A stretch of 64,000 nt of DNA, from assembly GCF_004792665.1 (NCBI RefSeq), contig NZ_SRZX01000006.1, forward strand, positions 124,001-188,000. The letters run 5' to 3'. The DNA is from Marinobacter orientalis. GTDB taxonomy: Bacteria > Pseudomonadota > Gammaproteobacteria > Pseudomonadales > Oleiphilaceae. How positions within the stretch are numbered: position 1 is the stretch's first letter; every line of letters begins with the position of its first letter. The notes under the pieces were generated by a model. It saw only the letters and a program-made list of their open reading frames with translations. It made no database searches and was not told the DNA's origin. Below, piece after piece: positions 28,837 through 37,588 of this stretch. Made by a program: the position numbers and the translations under genes.

Positions 28837-29440
28837 TCGGTCCCGGGGGCTGAAGCAGCGGATTCAGTCCCCAGTTACGAAGCATGTCGTTGAGTGCGAT
28901 CAGTGGTAACCCCACCAGACTGTTGGGGTCTCTGCCCTCCAACTGACTGAACAGCGCGATACCCAGGCCTTCCACCCTGAAGCTGCCGGCGCAGTCATAG
29001 GGTTGCTCCGCTCGCAGATAATGCTCTATCTCATCCGGACTGAGTGACCGGAAGTGGGCATGAAAGTGCTCACAGTGGGTCTGTATTTTTCCTGAGCCGG
29101 CATCAAGCAGCGCCAGGCCGGTCATGAAGGAAACCCGCTGACCACTGCTTCGGTCAAGTTGTTCCACGGCGCGCTCATGATTTCCGGGTTTGTTCAGCAG
29201 CATGCCATCCTCCAGGCAGGCAACCTGGTCCGAGCCGATAATCCAGTGGTCGCGCCAGGCAGGGGCAAGGGCTTCGGCCTTGCCTTGAGCCAGCCGCGTA
29301 GCCAGCTGTTCCGCCGTTTCGTTGTCAGCGGGCGACTCATCGATCTCCGGTGACGCCACCTCGAACGGCAGGCCGAGCCTTTCCAGCAGATGTCGCCGGT
29401 AGGGCGATGAGGATGCGAGCAGCAGAGGGTGCGGGTTCAT
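28808..29440 (-). CDS. Maf-family nucleotide pyrophosphatase (YceF type)
   Basis: House-cleaning NTP pyrophosphatase; YceF in E. coli prefers m7GTP. The 210 residues carry the N-terminal signature 'LLLASSSPYRRHLLERLGLPF', 'IIGSDQVACLEDG', and 'GSFRVEGLGIALFSQLEGRDPNSLVGLPL'. The last part, with 'EGRDPNSLVGLPL', is YceF-like rather than YhdE-like. It is divergent from yceD, the usual neighbour. Confidence 0.9.
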   Translation of the reverse strand: MNPHPLLLASSSPYRRHLLERLGLPFEVASPEIDESPADNETAEQLATRLAQGKAEALAPAWRDHWIIGSDQVACLEDGMLLNKPGNHERAVEQLDRSSGQRVSFMTGLALLDAGSGKIQTHCEHFHAHFRSLSPDEIEHYLRAEQPYDCAGSFRVEGLGIALFSQLEGRDPNSLVGLPLIALNDMLRNWGLNPLLQPPGPISAARTVIR

Positions 29441-29554
29441 GGGCTTCCTTGAAGAACGGGTCTGATATGTGGCCGGGCTCGCCCGGTGACGATGGTATTA
29501 TCGTAGAATACACCTATCCCCGGTGTAACCCCTGGTCAAATACGCATGAAGTCT

Positions 29555-29583
29555 TTGACAGCAGCGTGCCGGGCCCCTAAAAT
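29555..29583 (+). promoter_or_regulatory. Strong sigma-70 promoter of the yceD-rpmF-plsX operon
   Basis: A perfect TTGACA, a 17-bp spacer and TAAAAT (29578-29583). The -10 ends only 9 bases before the yceD ATG, so the transcript should begin about 3 bases before, or near, the start codon. Confidence 0.8.
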
Positions 29584-29592
29584 TGCGCGCCT

Positions 29593-30147
29593 ATGTCAAA
29601 AGCCTCTAGCGCCGAGCTGCCCAAAACTGTCGATCCTTATCGTTTGGCAGAGCAAAACACTGTGTTGGAGGGAGAGATCCCTCTGCAGGCACTGTCTCGC
29701 TTTGTTGATTCCGTTTACGGAATTGAGGATGGCGCGGTGTGCCGGGTAAAGCTGTCATTTTCCATGGACAGCGAACGCCGGCGCATGGTGGCGGGCGAGC
29801 TGGAAGCGCCGGTACTGCTGGAGTGTCAGCGTTGCATGGGGCCCATGCCCAAAACGCTGGTATCCAGTTTTACGCTGGGACTGGTAACCAGCGATAAACA
29901 GGCGCAGCAGTTGCCCAGGGAACTTGAACCGTTTCTGACTGACGATTTCAGCGCGAATCTGTGGTCCATGACCGAAGACGAGCTGCTGCTGGTTCTGCCT
30001 CCGTTCCCGCTTCATGAGCGTGACGAGTGTCCCGCCAGGGAAGAACTGGAAGCCTTTGAGCCGGATCATTCCGATGACGAGCCGGTGAAAAAGCCTGAAG
30101 ACAATCCGTTCAGTGTGCTGGCGGATCTCAAGACGAAGAAACATTAA
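29593..30147 (+). CDS. yceD: YceD/DUF177 protein (23S rRNA accumulation protein)
   Basis: A 184-residue protein whose E. coli homologue is linked to 23S rRNA accumulation. It has the conserved 'LECQRCMGPM' Cys pair near residue 76, 'FTLGLV', and an acidic stretch before the C-terminal 'NPFSVLADLKTK'. It heads the conserved order yceD-rpmF-plsX. No SD sequence is seen and the promoter is almost touching the start codon. Confidence 0.92.
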   Translation: MSKASSAELPKTVDPYRLAEQNTVLEGEIPLQALSRFVDSVYGIEDGAVCRVKLSFSMDSERRRMVAGELEAPVLLECQRCMGPMPKTLVSSFTLGLVTSDKQAQQLPRELEPFLTDDFSANLWSMTEDELLLVLPPFPLHERDECPAREELEAFEPDHSDDEPVKKPEDNPFSVLADLKTKKH

Positions 30148-30219
30148 TCAGGCGTCGTTTTTCACGGAAAGCCGGCGCGAATTTCACGAACACACGTTTA
30201 TCAGGTCAGGAGCATAATC

Positions 30220-30399
30220 ATGGCTGTACAGAAAAACCGAAAGACCCGCTCAAAGCGCGGTATGCGCCGTTCACACGACGCCCTGAGCACTGCAGCTCTG
30301 TCCACTGACACCACCACCGGTGAAGTGCATCGCCGTCACCACGTGTCACCAGACGGGTTTTACCGTGGCAAGCAGGTAATTGAGGCTAGCGACGAGTAA
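30220..30399 (+). CDS. rpmF: 50S ribosomal protein L32
   Basis: Large-subunit protein of 59 residues: it starts [20 protein letters not shown] and ends '[20 protein letters not shown]'. No zinc-binding Cys pairs are present, so it is the zinc-independent form as in E. coli. A good SD (CAGGAG) lies 8 bases before the ATG. It sits between yceD and plsX in the standard order. Confidence 0.97.
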   Translation: MAVQKNRKTRSKRGMRRSHDALSTAALSTDTTTGEVHRRHHVSPDGFYRGKQVIEASDE

Positions 30400-30441
30400 A
30401 TCGTCGCCAGTATCCATCCCCCAGTGCCAGATGGAGGAACG

Positions 30442-31443
30442 GTGAAGCCGGTCACCATCGCTATTGACGCCATGAGTGGTGATCGCGGAGCCGACGTGGT
30501 GGTGTCCGCGGCGCTGGATGCGGTAAAAGAAAACGAAGCCTTGAGTCTTGTTCTGGTGGGAATCCGGAGCGAGCTCGAGGCTTTGTTGCATGAGGGGCAC
30601 CCACGAATTCGCATTGTCGAGGCGGCCGACGTTGTGCGCATGAATGAGCGGCCCTCCCATGCCCTTCGGCACAAACGCAACTCCTCCATGGCCGTCGCCC
30701 TTGGCCTGGTTCGCGATGGTGTTGCCCAGGGCTGTGTGAGTGCCGGTAATACCGGGGCCCTTATGGCATTTGGGCGATCTGTTATCCGTATGTATCCGGG
30801 TATTGAACGGCCGGCCATTGCCAAACTGATCCCCTCCCTCCGTGGCCGCTGCCATGTGCTTGATCTGGGTGCCAATGTGGATTCCACGGCGGAAAACCTC
30901 TACCAGTATGCGCTGATGGGGTCACTGATGGCGTCGGCCATCTGTAATCAGCCAGAGCCCCGAGTGGCACTTCTGAACGTGGGCGAGGAAGAGATCAAGG
31001 GTAATGAGCAGGTGCGGCTTGCCTCTCACATGCTGGCCCAGTGCGATACCATCAATTACATCGGATATATTGAAGGCAGCGACCTTTTCAGGGACGTGGC
31101 CGATGTGGTGGTCTGTGACGGCTTCGTTGGCAATATTGCCCTGAAAACCGGTGAGGGTGTTGCCGGGCTGCTTATTGATCTGCTGGAGCAGGCATTCACC
31201 AGGACCCTTTACGGGAAATTTGTTGGCCTGCTGGCGCGGCCCATGATCGGGCGCCTGCTCAGATTGATGGACCCTTCGCGCCATAACGGCGCCAGCCTTC
31301 TGGGGCTTCAGGGAGTGGTGATCAAAAGCCATGGCAATGCCAACGAGCGCGCGATGCTGGCCGCCATTCGCCAGGCAGTCCTGGAAGTTGAACTCGATGT
31401 TCCCAGCCGGATCAACGAGCGCCTCGACGACCTGATGATCTGA
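30442..31443 (+). CDS. plsX: Phosphate acyltransferase PlsX
   Basis: Peripheral membrane enzyme that turns acyl-ACP into acyl-phosphate for phospholipid synthesis. 333 residues with 'IAIDAMSGDRGADVVV' at the N terminus, 'GCVSAGNTGALM', 'LDLGANVDSTAENL' and 'CDGFVGNIALKT'. I chose the GTG at 30442 because GGAGGA lies just upstream; an earlier in-frame GTG has no such site. As in Pseudomonas, fabD follows directly with no fabH. Confidence 0.95.
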   Translation: MKPVTIAIDAMSGDRGADVVVSAALDAVKENEALSLVLVGIRSELEALLHEGHPRIRIVEAADVVRMNERPSHALRHKRNSSMAVALGLVRDGVAQGCVSAGNTGALMAFGRSVIRMYPGIERPAIAKLIPSLRGRCHVLDLGANVDSTAENLYQYALMGSLMASAICNQPEPRVALLNVGEEEIKGNEQVRLASHMLAQCDTINYIGYIEGSDLFRDVADVVVCDGFVGNIALKTGEGVAGLLIDLLEQAFTRTLYGKFVGLLARPMIGRLLRLMDPSRHNGASLLGLQGVVIKSHGNANERAMLAAIRQAVLEVELDVPSRINERLDDLMI

Positions 31444-31547
31444 CCGGGGCCAGATTTGCCCTGTTACTGAGACTGAAGTCTCTCCGCGTTTTTGCTAGAT
31501 TGGCCGAAATGGCCGCCAGATTGTACTATTGGCTAATCTCCCGTAAC

Positions 31548-31560
31548 CCGTTATTAACGG
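31548..31560. promoter_or_regulatory. 13-bp palindrome before fabD
   Basis: CCGTTA-T-TAACGG is a perfect odd palindrome ending 13 bases before the fabD ATG, in the 130-bp plsX-fabD gap. It could be an operator for a fatty-acid regulator; it does not match FabR sites I know. Confidence 0.4.
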
Positions 31561-31573
31561 TAAGATTCGCCCT

Positions 31574-32515
31574 ATGAAATCAGCTTTTATATTTCCCGGA
31601 CAAGGATCGCAGTCTGTCGGCATGCTGAAGACAGCCGTCGAGACCTGGCCGATCGTAGAGAAAACCTTCTCTGAAGCCTCAGATGTGCTCGGTTATGACC
31701 TCTGGCATCTTTGCCAGCATGGGCCTGCCGAGGATCTGAACCAGACCACGGTGACGCAACCCGCCCTTCTGACCGCAAGCATTGCGCTCTGGCGACAATG
31801 GTTCATGGCGGGGGGGCAGGAGCCCGATTACGTCGCTGGCCACAGCCTGGGCGAGTACAGTGCACTGGTGGCTGCGGAGAGCCTGACCTTTTCCGATGCC
31901 CTGAAACTGGTGCAACTGCGCGGTGAGCTCATGCAAACGGCCGTTCCCCCCGGCGAAGGCAGGATGGCGGCCATCCTCGGGCTGGAAGACGGTGATGTGG
32001 TCGCGGCCTGTGCCGAGGCTGCGCACGGCGATGTGGTTTCCGCCGTTAACTTCAATGCTCCGGGCCAGGTAGTGATCGCGGGTTCTGCGGCGGGGGTGGA
32101 GCGCGCCATAGAGGCATGCAAGGCCCGTGGCGCGCGGAAAGTCATGCCACTGCCGGTGAGTGTCCCGTCCCACTGTGCGCTGATGAAAGACGCAGCAAAA
32201 GATCTGGCCTCCGCACTGGACGATGTTGATTTTAACGACGCTGTCATCCCGGTTGTTCAGAATGTGACCGCCGCCATCGCCCAGGACAGCGATACCCTCA
32301 AGACGAATCTGGTTAAACAGCTATACTCTCCTGTGTTGTGGACCGATACGGTTCGGAAACTGGTGGCAAGTGATGTACGCATCGCTGTAGAGTGCGGCGC
32401 CGGCAAGGTGCTTGCCGGCCTGGCAAAGCGGATCGATCGTGACCTGTCGGTCTACGGAATTGAGGAGCCCGATGCCCTGAAAAAAGCGTCAGAGGCATTC
32501 GGACAGAAAGGATAG
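31574..32515 (+). CDS. fabD: Malonyl-CoA:ACP transacylase
   Basis: Loads malonyl groups onto ACP for fatty-acid elongation. The 313 residues match family length. 'FIFPGQGSQSVGML' is at the N terminus, the nucleophile Ser lies in 'GHSLGEYSALVAA' near residue 92, and the catalytic His in 'VPSHCALM'. No strong SD is seen before the ATG. Confidence 0.96.
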   Translation: MKSAFIFPGQGSQSVGMLKTAVETWPIVEKTFSEASDVLGYDLWHLCQHGPAEDLNQTTVTQPALLTASIALWRQWFMAGGQEPDYVAGHSLGEYSALVAAESLTFSDALKLVQLRGELMQTAVPPGEGRMAAILGLEDGDVVAACAEAAHGDVVSAVNFNAPGQVVIAGSAAGVERAIEACKARGARKVMPLPVSVPSHCALMKDAAKDLASALDDVDFNDAVIPVVQNVTAAIAQDSDTLKTNLVKQLYSPVLWTDTVRKLVASDVRIAVECGAGKVLAGLAKRIDRDLSVYGIEEPDALKKASEAFGQKG

Positions 32516-32524
32516 GAGCATTGC

Positions 32525-33268
32525 ATGTCTCTTGAAGGCAAGACAGCACTGGTAACCGGTGCAACCCGCGGTATCGGAAAAGCCGTCGCCAGGGCACTGG
32601 CTGACCAGGGTGCTACAGTCGTGGGCACGGCAACAAGCGCAGCGGGTGCAGAGTCTATCTCGGCTGACCTGAAGGCGGCGGGGGCGAAGGGTTTCGGTAT
32701 CGTAATGAACGTCGCCGAGCCGGACAGCATCGATGCCGGACTGAAGGAAGTGACCGAAAAAGCCGGCGTGCCTGTGATTCTCGTCAACAATGCGGGGATT
32801 ACCCGTGATAACCTGCTGATGCGCCTGAAAGACGATGACTGGTCGTCGGTGATTGAAACCAACCTGTCGAGCGTCTATCGCACCAGCAAAGCTGTATTGC
32901 GCGGCATGGCAAAGGCAAGATGGGGGCGGGTAATCAATATCAGCTCCGTCGTTGCGGGTATGGGCAATCCGGGACAGGCCAATTATTGCGCTGCCAAGGC
33001 CGGTGTGGAGGGCTTCACCCGTAGCCTGGCGAAAGAAATGTCGAACCGGGGGATCACAGCCAACTGTGTTGCCCCGGGATTTATTGACACGGATATGACC
33101 CGAAAACTGGACGATAAGCAACGCGAGGCTATGATGGAAGTCATACCCGCCGGTCGTCTGGGTGAGCCGGAAGAAGTGGCAGCAGTTGTTGCCTTCCTGG
33201 CCTCGGAGGCCGCCGGTTACGTGACGGGCGAAACGATTCACGTCAATGGCGGTATGTACATGGGATAG
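32525..33268 (+). CDS. fabG: 3-oxoacyl-ACP reductase
   Basis: NADPH-dependent reduction of 3-ketoacyl-ACP, short-chain dehydrogenase family. 247 residues with the Rossmann motif 'TGATRGIGKAVA', 'NNAGITRDNLLMR', and catalytic Ser-Tyr-Lys in 'ISSVVAGMGNPGQANYCAAKAG'. It ends 'GYVTGETIHVNGGMYMG', the usual FabG terminus. AGGATAGGAG precedes the ATG, and it follows fabD by 9 bases. Confidence 0.96.
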   Translation: MSLEGKTALVTGATRGIGKAVARALADQGATVVGTATSAAGAESISADLKAAGAKGFGIVMNVAEPDSIDAGLKEVTEKAGVPVILVNNAGITRDNLLMRLKDDDWSSVIETNLSSVYRTSKAVLRGMAKARWGRVINISSVVAGMGNPGQANYCAAKAGVEGFTRSLAKEMSNRGITANCVAPGFIDTDMTRKLDDKQREAMMEVIPAGRLGEPEEVAAVVAFLASEAAGYVTGETIHVNGGMYMG

Positions 33269-33327
33269 TCCCTGTGGGGGCATGTGCGCAAACCCTTGTT
33301 GCACAACATGTTTGATGGAACCCCTGC

Positions 33328-33356
33328 TTGTTTGCAGGTATGGTTTAAACTAAACT
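33328..33356 (+). promoter_or_regulatory. Candidate acpP promoter
   Basis: TTGTTT, a 17-bp spacer and TAAACT (33351-33356) lie in the fabG-acpP gap. A separate promoter would explain the high ACP demand, as known in E. coli; the match is moderate. Confidence 0.4.
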
Positions 33357-33400
33357 GGCAGCACTCAAGTTGCTTGGTTGACACAAAAAGTGAGGACATT

Positions 33401-33634
33401 ATGAGTACAGTTGAAGAGCGCGTGAAGAAGATCGTTTGTGAGCAGTTGGGCGTTAAAGAGTCCGAAGTTCAGAACACATCTTCTTTTGTAGAGGACCTTG
33501 GCGCTGACTCACTGGACACTGTTGAGCTGGTCATGGCACTTGAAGAAGAGTTCGAGACCGAGATTCCGGACGAGGAAGCGGAAAAGCTGGCGAGTGTTCA
33601 GGACGCGATCGACTACATCGTCGCGCACACCTGA
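33401..33634 (+). CDS. acpP: Acyl carrier protein
   Basis: Small acidic carrier of 77 residues. The phosphopantetheine Ser is in '[20 protein letters not shown]', and the rest matches E. coli AcpP closely. The gap before it (132 bases) holds a candidate promoter and a terminator lies right after, so ACP can be made in excess over its neighbours. Confidence 0.97.
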   Translation: MSTVEERVKKIVCEQLGVKESEVQNTSSFVEDLGADSLDTVELVMALEEEFETEIPDEEAEKLASVQDAIDYIVAHT

Positions 33635-33663
33635 TACTCAGCACGTTTTTAACGCCAGGCGAG

Positions 33664-33700
33664 AAGCCGTCCATGTAATACTGCAATGGGCGGCTTTTTT
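33664..33700 (+). terminator. Terminator or attenuator after acpP
   Basis: AAGCCGTCC pairs with GGGCGGCTT (one T-G wobble) around a 15-base loop, followed by a T run. It lies between acpP and fabF and probably lets only part of the transcripts run into fabF. Confidence 0.85.
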
Positions 33701-33753
33701 ATGGGCCGGCATTTACTATAGCAGTACCGGAACAGACTTCAGGTGAAGTGGAT

Positions 33754-35001
33754 ATGGCTAGACGACGTGTTGTGATAACAGGCATGGGAATGCTGTCGCC
33801 ACTGGGCAACGATGTGGATTCGTCCTGGGAGGGTATCCTGGCGGGGCGCAGTGGCATAACCGAAATCGACCGGTTTGATACCACTGGGTACAGCACACGG
33901 ATCGGCGGCAGTATCAAAAATCTGGACATGGAATCCCACCTCTCCACCAAAGACGCCAGAAAACTGGACGCGTTTATCCATTATGGTCTCATTGCGGCCC
34001 AGCAGGCGGTCGATGCCAGCGGCCTGGAAGGCTATGCCGGCCTCGACCGGGAAAGAGTCGGGGTCGCCATTGGCTCGGGCATTGGCGGTCTGGAGTACAT
34101 GGAGAAGAACATCATCAATATGGAGAAGTCGGGGCCAAGAAAAGTATCCCCCTTCTTTGTGCCGGCGTCCATTATCAACATGATTTCCGGTAACGTTGCC
34201 ATTCGTTTCGGTTACCAGGGCCCCAATATCGCCATCGTGACGGCCTGTACCACGGGCACTCATAATATTGGCTATGCTGCCCGTACCATTGCCTATGGTG
34301 ATGCGGATGTGATGCTGGCTGGTGGTTCGGAAATGGCCACCACTCGCAGCTCCATCGCCGCATTTTCGGCTGCGCGGGCTTTATCCACCCGCAATGAGCA
34401 GCCCGAAAAGGCGAGCCGGCCCTGGGACTCGGACCGGGACGGTTTTGTGCTCAGTGATGGCGCCGGGGTTGTGGTGCTTGAGGAACTTGAACACGCCAAA
34501 AGCAGGGGAGCAACCATTCATGGGGAAGTCATCGGTTTTGGCATGAGTGACGATGCTTTCCACATCACCTCTCCGCCGGCCAGTGGCGAGGGGGCGGCCC
34601 GTTCGATGAAAAATGCGATGCGTGATGCCGGGCTTGATCTCGACGCAGTTGACTACATTAACGCCCACGGTACCTCCACCCAGGTCGGTGACGTTGCCGA
34701 GGTTGCCGCCGTAAAGTCGGTGTTTGCGGAGCACGCCTACAAACTGTCGATCAGTAGCACAAAATCCATGACCGGACATTTGCTCGGGGCCGCGGGTGCG
34801 GTTGAGGCTATTTTCTCGGTGCTGTCGATTCGCGACGGTGTCTTGCCTCCCACCATTAACCTGGAAGAGCCTGCCGAAGGCTGTGACCTCGACTTTGTCG
34901 CGGGCAAGAGCCGCAAGGCCGATATTCGCGTTGTTTTGTCGAACTCCTTCGGTTTTGGTGGTACCAACGGTACCCTCATTTTCCAGCGTTACGAGGATTA
35001 A
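33754..35001 (+). CDS. fabF: 3-oxoacyl-ACP synthase II
   Basis: Condensing enzyme that extends acyl-ACP with malonyl-ACP. 415 residues with the active-site Cys in 'TACTTGTHNIGYAART', the His residues in 'NAHGTSTQVGD' and 'MTGHLLGAAGAVEAIF', and the terminal 'SNSFGFGGTNG'. I chose the ATG at 33754: AGGTGA lies 7 bases before it, while the GTG two codons earlier is too close to that site. Confidence 0.95.
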   Translation: MARRRVVITGMGMLSPLGNDVDSSWEGILAGRSGITEIDRFDTTGYSTRIGGSIKNLDMESHLSTKDARKLDAFIHYGLIAAQQAVDASGLEGYAGLDRERVGVAIGSGIGGLEYMEKNIINMEKSGPRKVSPFFVPASIINMISGNVAIRFGYQGPNIAIVTACTTGTHNIGYAARTIAYGDADVMLAGGSEMATTRSSIAAFSAARALSTRNEQPEKASRPWDSDRDGFVLSDGAGVVVLEELEHAKSRGATIHGEVIGFGMSDDAFHITSPPASGEGAARSMKNAMRDAGLDLDAVDYINAHGTSTQVGDVAEVAAVKSVFAEHAYKLSISSTKSMTGHLLGAAGAVEAIFSVLSIRDGVLPPTINLEEPAEGCDLDFVAGKSRKADIRVVLSNSFGFGGTNGTLIFQRYED

Positions 35002-35009
35002 AAGGAAGC

Positions 35010-35828
35010 GTGCTCAACGTTATCAGGGCTGACAGCAGCGGAGTTTCTGCCGCCGACCGGGGAATAGCCTATGGTGACGGATTGTTTGAAACCATTCGGA
35101 TGCGTGGCCGGCGGGCAGTGTTGCGCTCGCTCCACCTGGACCGGATTGTGGCGGACGCAGCGCGTCTGGGGATACCGGTTCACCGTCATGATCTGGATAC
35201 GGCGATAACTCAGGCCGGGGTCATTTACGAAGCCGGTTTCAAAGGCTGCGACTGGGTGCTCAAGCTGATTCTGACGCGCGGCAGCGGAGGTCGTGGCTAT
35301 CGGTTGCCCGAGAACTGCCAGCCCAATCTGATTGTTTCCGTCTCGGCCATGCCGCCACTCCCGGACAGTGGGGGAGTTGTGGCAGACCTTTCGCAATTTC
35401 CCCTGACCGTAAATCCGCAGCTGGCCGGTATCAAAACGCTCAACCGACTGGAACAGGTTATGGCCAGCCGCGAGTTTACAGGGCAGGAGTTCGAGCTGAT
35501 CATGCGCGATATCACGGGGTATCTGGTTGAGGGCACACGGACGAACCTGTTTTTCCGCCATGGTAAAAAATGGCTGACCCCGCCTGGCAGAAGTCTTGCA
35601 GTGGCCGGTGTAATGCGAAAATATCTGATTGAATGTCTTCGTGAAACCGGACATGAGGTTGTTGAGGAAGCGGTTCAGCCCTCCATTCTCTCGTCGCCCG
35701 ATTTCCGCGGACTTTATCTGACCAACAGCGTTGTCGGTATTGTTCCTGTTCGTCAAATGGGCGGTGTTGATTTGCCACTGGATGGCGGGCTTGAGACAAT
35801 CTGCGACCCTCTGAAAACTTTGGAATAA
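35010..35828 (+). CDS. pabC: Aminodeoxychorismate lyase
   Basis: PLP fold-type IV enzyme that releases p-aminobenzoate and pyruvate from aminodeoxychorismate for folate synthesis. 272 residues with 'DRGIAYGDGLFETIRM' near the N terminus, the PLP Lys in 'AGIKTLNRLEQV' and 'GYLVEGTRTNLFFRHG'. It starts at a GTG behind AAAGGAAG, 8 bases after fabF. Confidence 0.93.
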   Translation: MLNVIRADSSGVSAADRGIAYGDGLFETIRMRGRRAVLRSLHLDRIVADAARLGIPVHRHDLDTAITQAGVIYEAGFKGCDWVLKLILTRGSGGRGYRLPENCQPNLIVSVSAMPPLPDSGGVVADLSQFPLTVNPQLAGIKTLNRLEQVMASREFTGQEFELIMRDITGYLVEGTRTNLFFRHGKKWLTPPGRSLAVAGVMRKYLIECLRETGHEVVEEAVQPSILSSPDFRGLYLTNSVVGIVPVRQMGGVDLPLDGGLETICDPLKTLE

Positions 35829-35833
35829 AAAGC

Positions 35834-36895
35834 TTGTTGAAGAAGTTGGTAATCAGTCTGTTTTGCCTTGTCGTTCTGGTCGTCGCCGGCAGTAGCCTCT
35901 GGGTATGGCAGGGGCTCCAGACCCTTGAACAACCGGTAGCACTGACTGAGCCTGTGCTGTTCAGTGTTCCCTCCGGTAGTGGTTACGGGCAGATTGCCCG
36001 CAAGCTGGAGGCGGAAGACCTCGCCGGTGACAGCCTTTGGCTGAAGATCCATGGCAGACTGTTTCCGGAGCAGACTCGCCTGAAAGCCGGAGAATACGAG
36101 TTCGCAGCCGGAATGAGTACCCTGGACATGATCGCGATGATGGTGGCCGGTGCCACCAAACACTGGCAGATCCAGTTCATCGAAGGCTGGACGTTCCAGG
36201 ATATGCGCCGGGCACTGGCAGCCAGCGAACGTCTTGAGAAGGTAACCACGGAATGGACTGATGCCCGGATCATGGAATCGGTGGGCGCGGAAGGCGAGCA
36301 TCCGGAGGGCCGCTTTTTCCCGGATACCTATTCGTTTACCAGCAGTGAGACCGACCTGGATCTGCTCCGCCGCGCCTTCGAAAGAATGGAGGAAGTGTTG
36401 GCCGAAGAATGGGCGTCCAGAGCCGAGAACCTGCCCTACGATTCACCCTACGAAGCCCTGATCATGGCCTCCATCGTTGAGCGGGAAACCGGTGCCGCCC
36501 ATGAGCGCGAAGAGGTGGCGGGTGTTTTTGTCCGCCGCCTGGAAAAGGGAATGAGGTTGCAGACTGATCCGACCGTGATTTACGGCATGGGTGAGAAGTA
36601 CCAGGGCCGGATCACCCGTCGTGATCTGCAGACCCGAACTGACTACAACACCTACCGGATTGATGGCCTGCCACCGACGCCCATTGCATTGCCCGGAAAG
36701 GAAGCGATTCACGCGGCCCTGAACCCGGCCGATGGTGATGCCCTGTATTTTGTCGCGCGCGGAGATGGCACCCACAAGTTTTCCCGGACTTTACAGGAGC
36801 ATCAGAAGGCCGTGCGGGAATTTCAGCTCAATCGTCGGTCTGACTATCGCTCCTCGCCGGCGCCTGTGCCCGATGCGAAGGAAGGCGGGCAATGA
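35834..36895 (+). CDS. mltG: Endolytic murein transglycosylase MltG
   Basis: Inner-membrane lytic transglycosylase that cuts nascent glycan and sets strand length. 353 residues: one N-terminal membrane helix, a LysM-like region, and the YceG domain with catalytic Glu in 'ASIVERETGAAHEREEVAGVFVRRL' and 'QTDPTVIYGMG', 'YNTYRIDGLPPTPIALPG'. The start is a TTG 5 bases after the pabC stop. It overlaps tmk by 4 bases (ATGA), so the genes are coupled. Confidence 0.94.
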   Translation: MLKKLVISLFCLVVLVVAGSSLWVWQGLQTLEQPVALTEPVLFSVPSGSGYGQIARKLEAEDLAGDSLWLKIHGRLFPEQTRLKAGEYEFAAGMSTLDMIAMMVAGATKHWQIQFIEGWTFQDMRRALAASERLEKVTTEWTDARIMESVGAEGEHPEGRFFPDTYSFTSSETDLDLLRRAFERMEEVLAEEWASRAENLPYDSPYEALIMASIVERETGAAHEREEVAGVFVRRLEKGMRLQTDPTVIYGMGEKYQGRITRRDLQTRTDYNTYRIDGLPPTPIALPGKEAIHAALNPADGDALYFVARGDGTHKFSRTLQEHQKAVREFQLNRRSDYRSSPAPVPDAKEGGQ

Positions 36896-37521
36896 GTCGC
36901 GGGCAGTTCATTACCTTCGAGGGCACTGAGGGCGTTGGCAAGTCCACCCAGGTGAAGAATGCGGCAGCCACCCTGAAAACACTGGGCATTGATTATACTG
37001 TGACCAGGGAACCCGGCGGCACGCCCATGGCGGAATCGATTCGCGAGTTGCTGCTGGCGCCCCGGGACGAGCCGGTCAATGACATCACCGAGCTGCTGTT
37101 GATGTTCGCTGCCCGCGCGCAGCATCTGTATACCCGGATACTTCCGCAACTGGAAGCGGGACGATGGGTGTTGTGTGACCGCTTCACCGACGCTACCTTC
37201 GCCTATCAGGGAGGCGGGCGCGGTGTGCCGGCGGAACGTATCGCCCAGCTGGAAGACCTGGTGCAGGGGAGCTTTCGACCGGACCACGTTATTCTGCTGG
37301 ACGCGCCGGTAGAAACCGGAATGACCCGTGCCCGCCACAGAGGCGATCTGGACCGATTTGAGCGCGAAACCGTGGCCTTCTTTGAACGCATACGCCAGAC
37401 CTACCTTGATCGAGCTTCGGACGACCCTCGCCGATACCACATTGTGGACGCCGGACGGCCCCTGGAGACAGTCAGCCATGACGTCACCAGCCTGATTCAG
37501 AGCCTGGTGAGCCAGCCCTGA
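36892..37521 (+). CDS. tmk: Thymidylate kinase
   Basis: Phosphorylates dTMP to dTDP. 209 residues with the Walker A 'FEGTEGVGKSTQVKN', 'REPGGTPMAESIRELLL' and the 'DRFTDATFAYQGGGRG' motif. It ends the conserved lipid/cell-wall block. In Pseudomonas holB and pilZ follow; here they do not. Confidence 0.96.
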   Translation: MSRGQFITFEGTEGVGKSTQVKNAAATLKTLGIDYTVTREPGGTPMAESIRELLLAPRDEPVNDITELLLMFAARAQHLYTRILPQLEAGRWVLCDRFTDATFAYQGGGRGVPAERIAQLEDLVQGSFRPDHVILLDAPVETGMTRARHRGDLDRFERETVAFFERIRQTYLDRASDDPRRYHIVDAGRPLETVSHDVTSLIQSLVSQP

Positions 37522-37588
37522 TCGTGCATGTCAGGCGATGTTCTGCTTTAATTGAGTAACATTCTCAACCAATTTCCGGGTCGCGGGT

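Noticed and set aside
31444..31573. Loss of fabH between plsX and fabD
   Set aside because: The same arrangement occurs in Pseudomonas, so it is lineage-typical and not a deletion.
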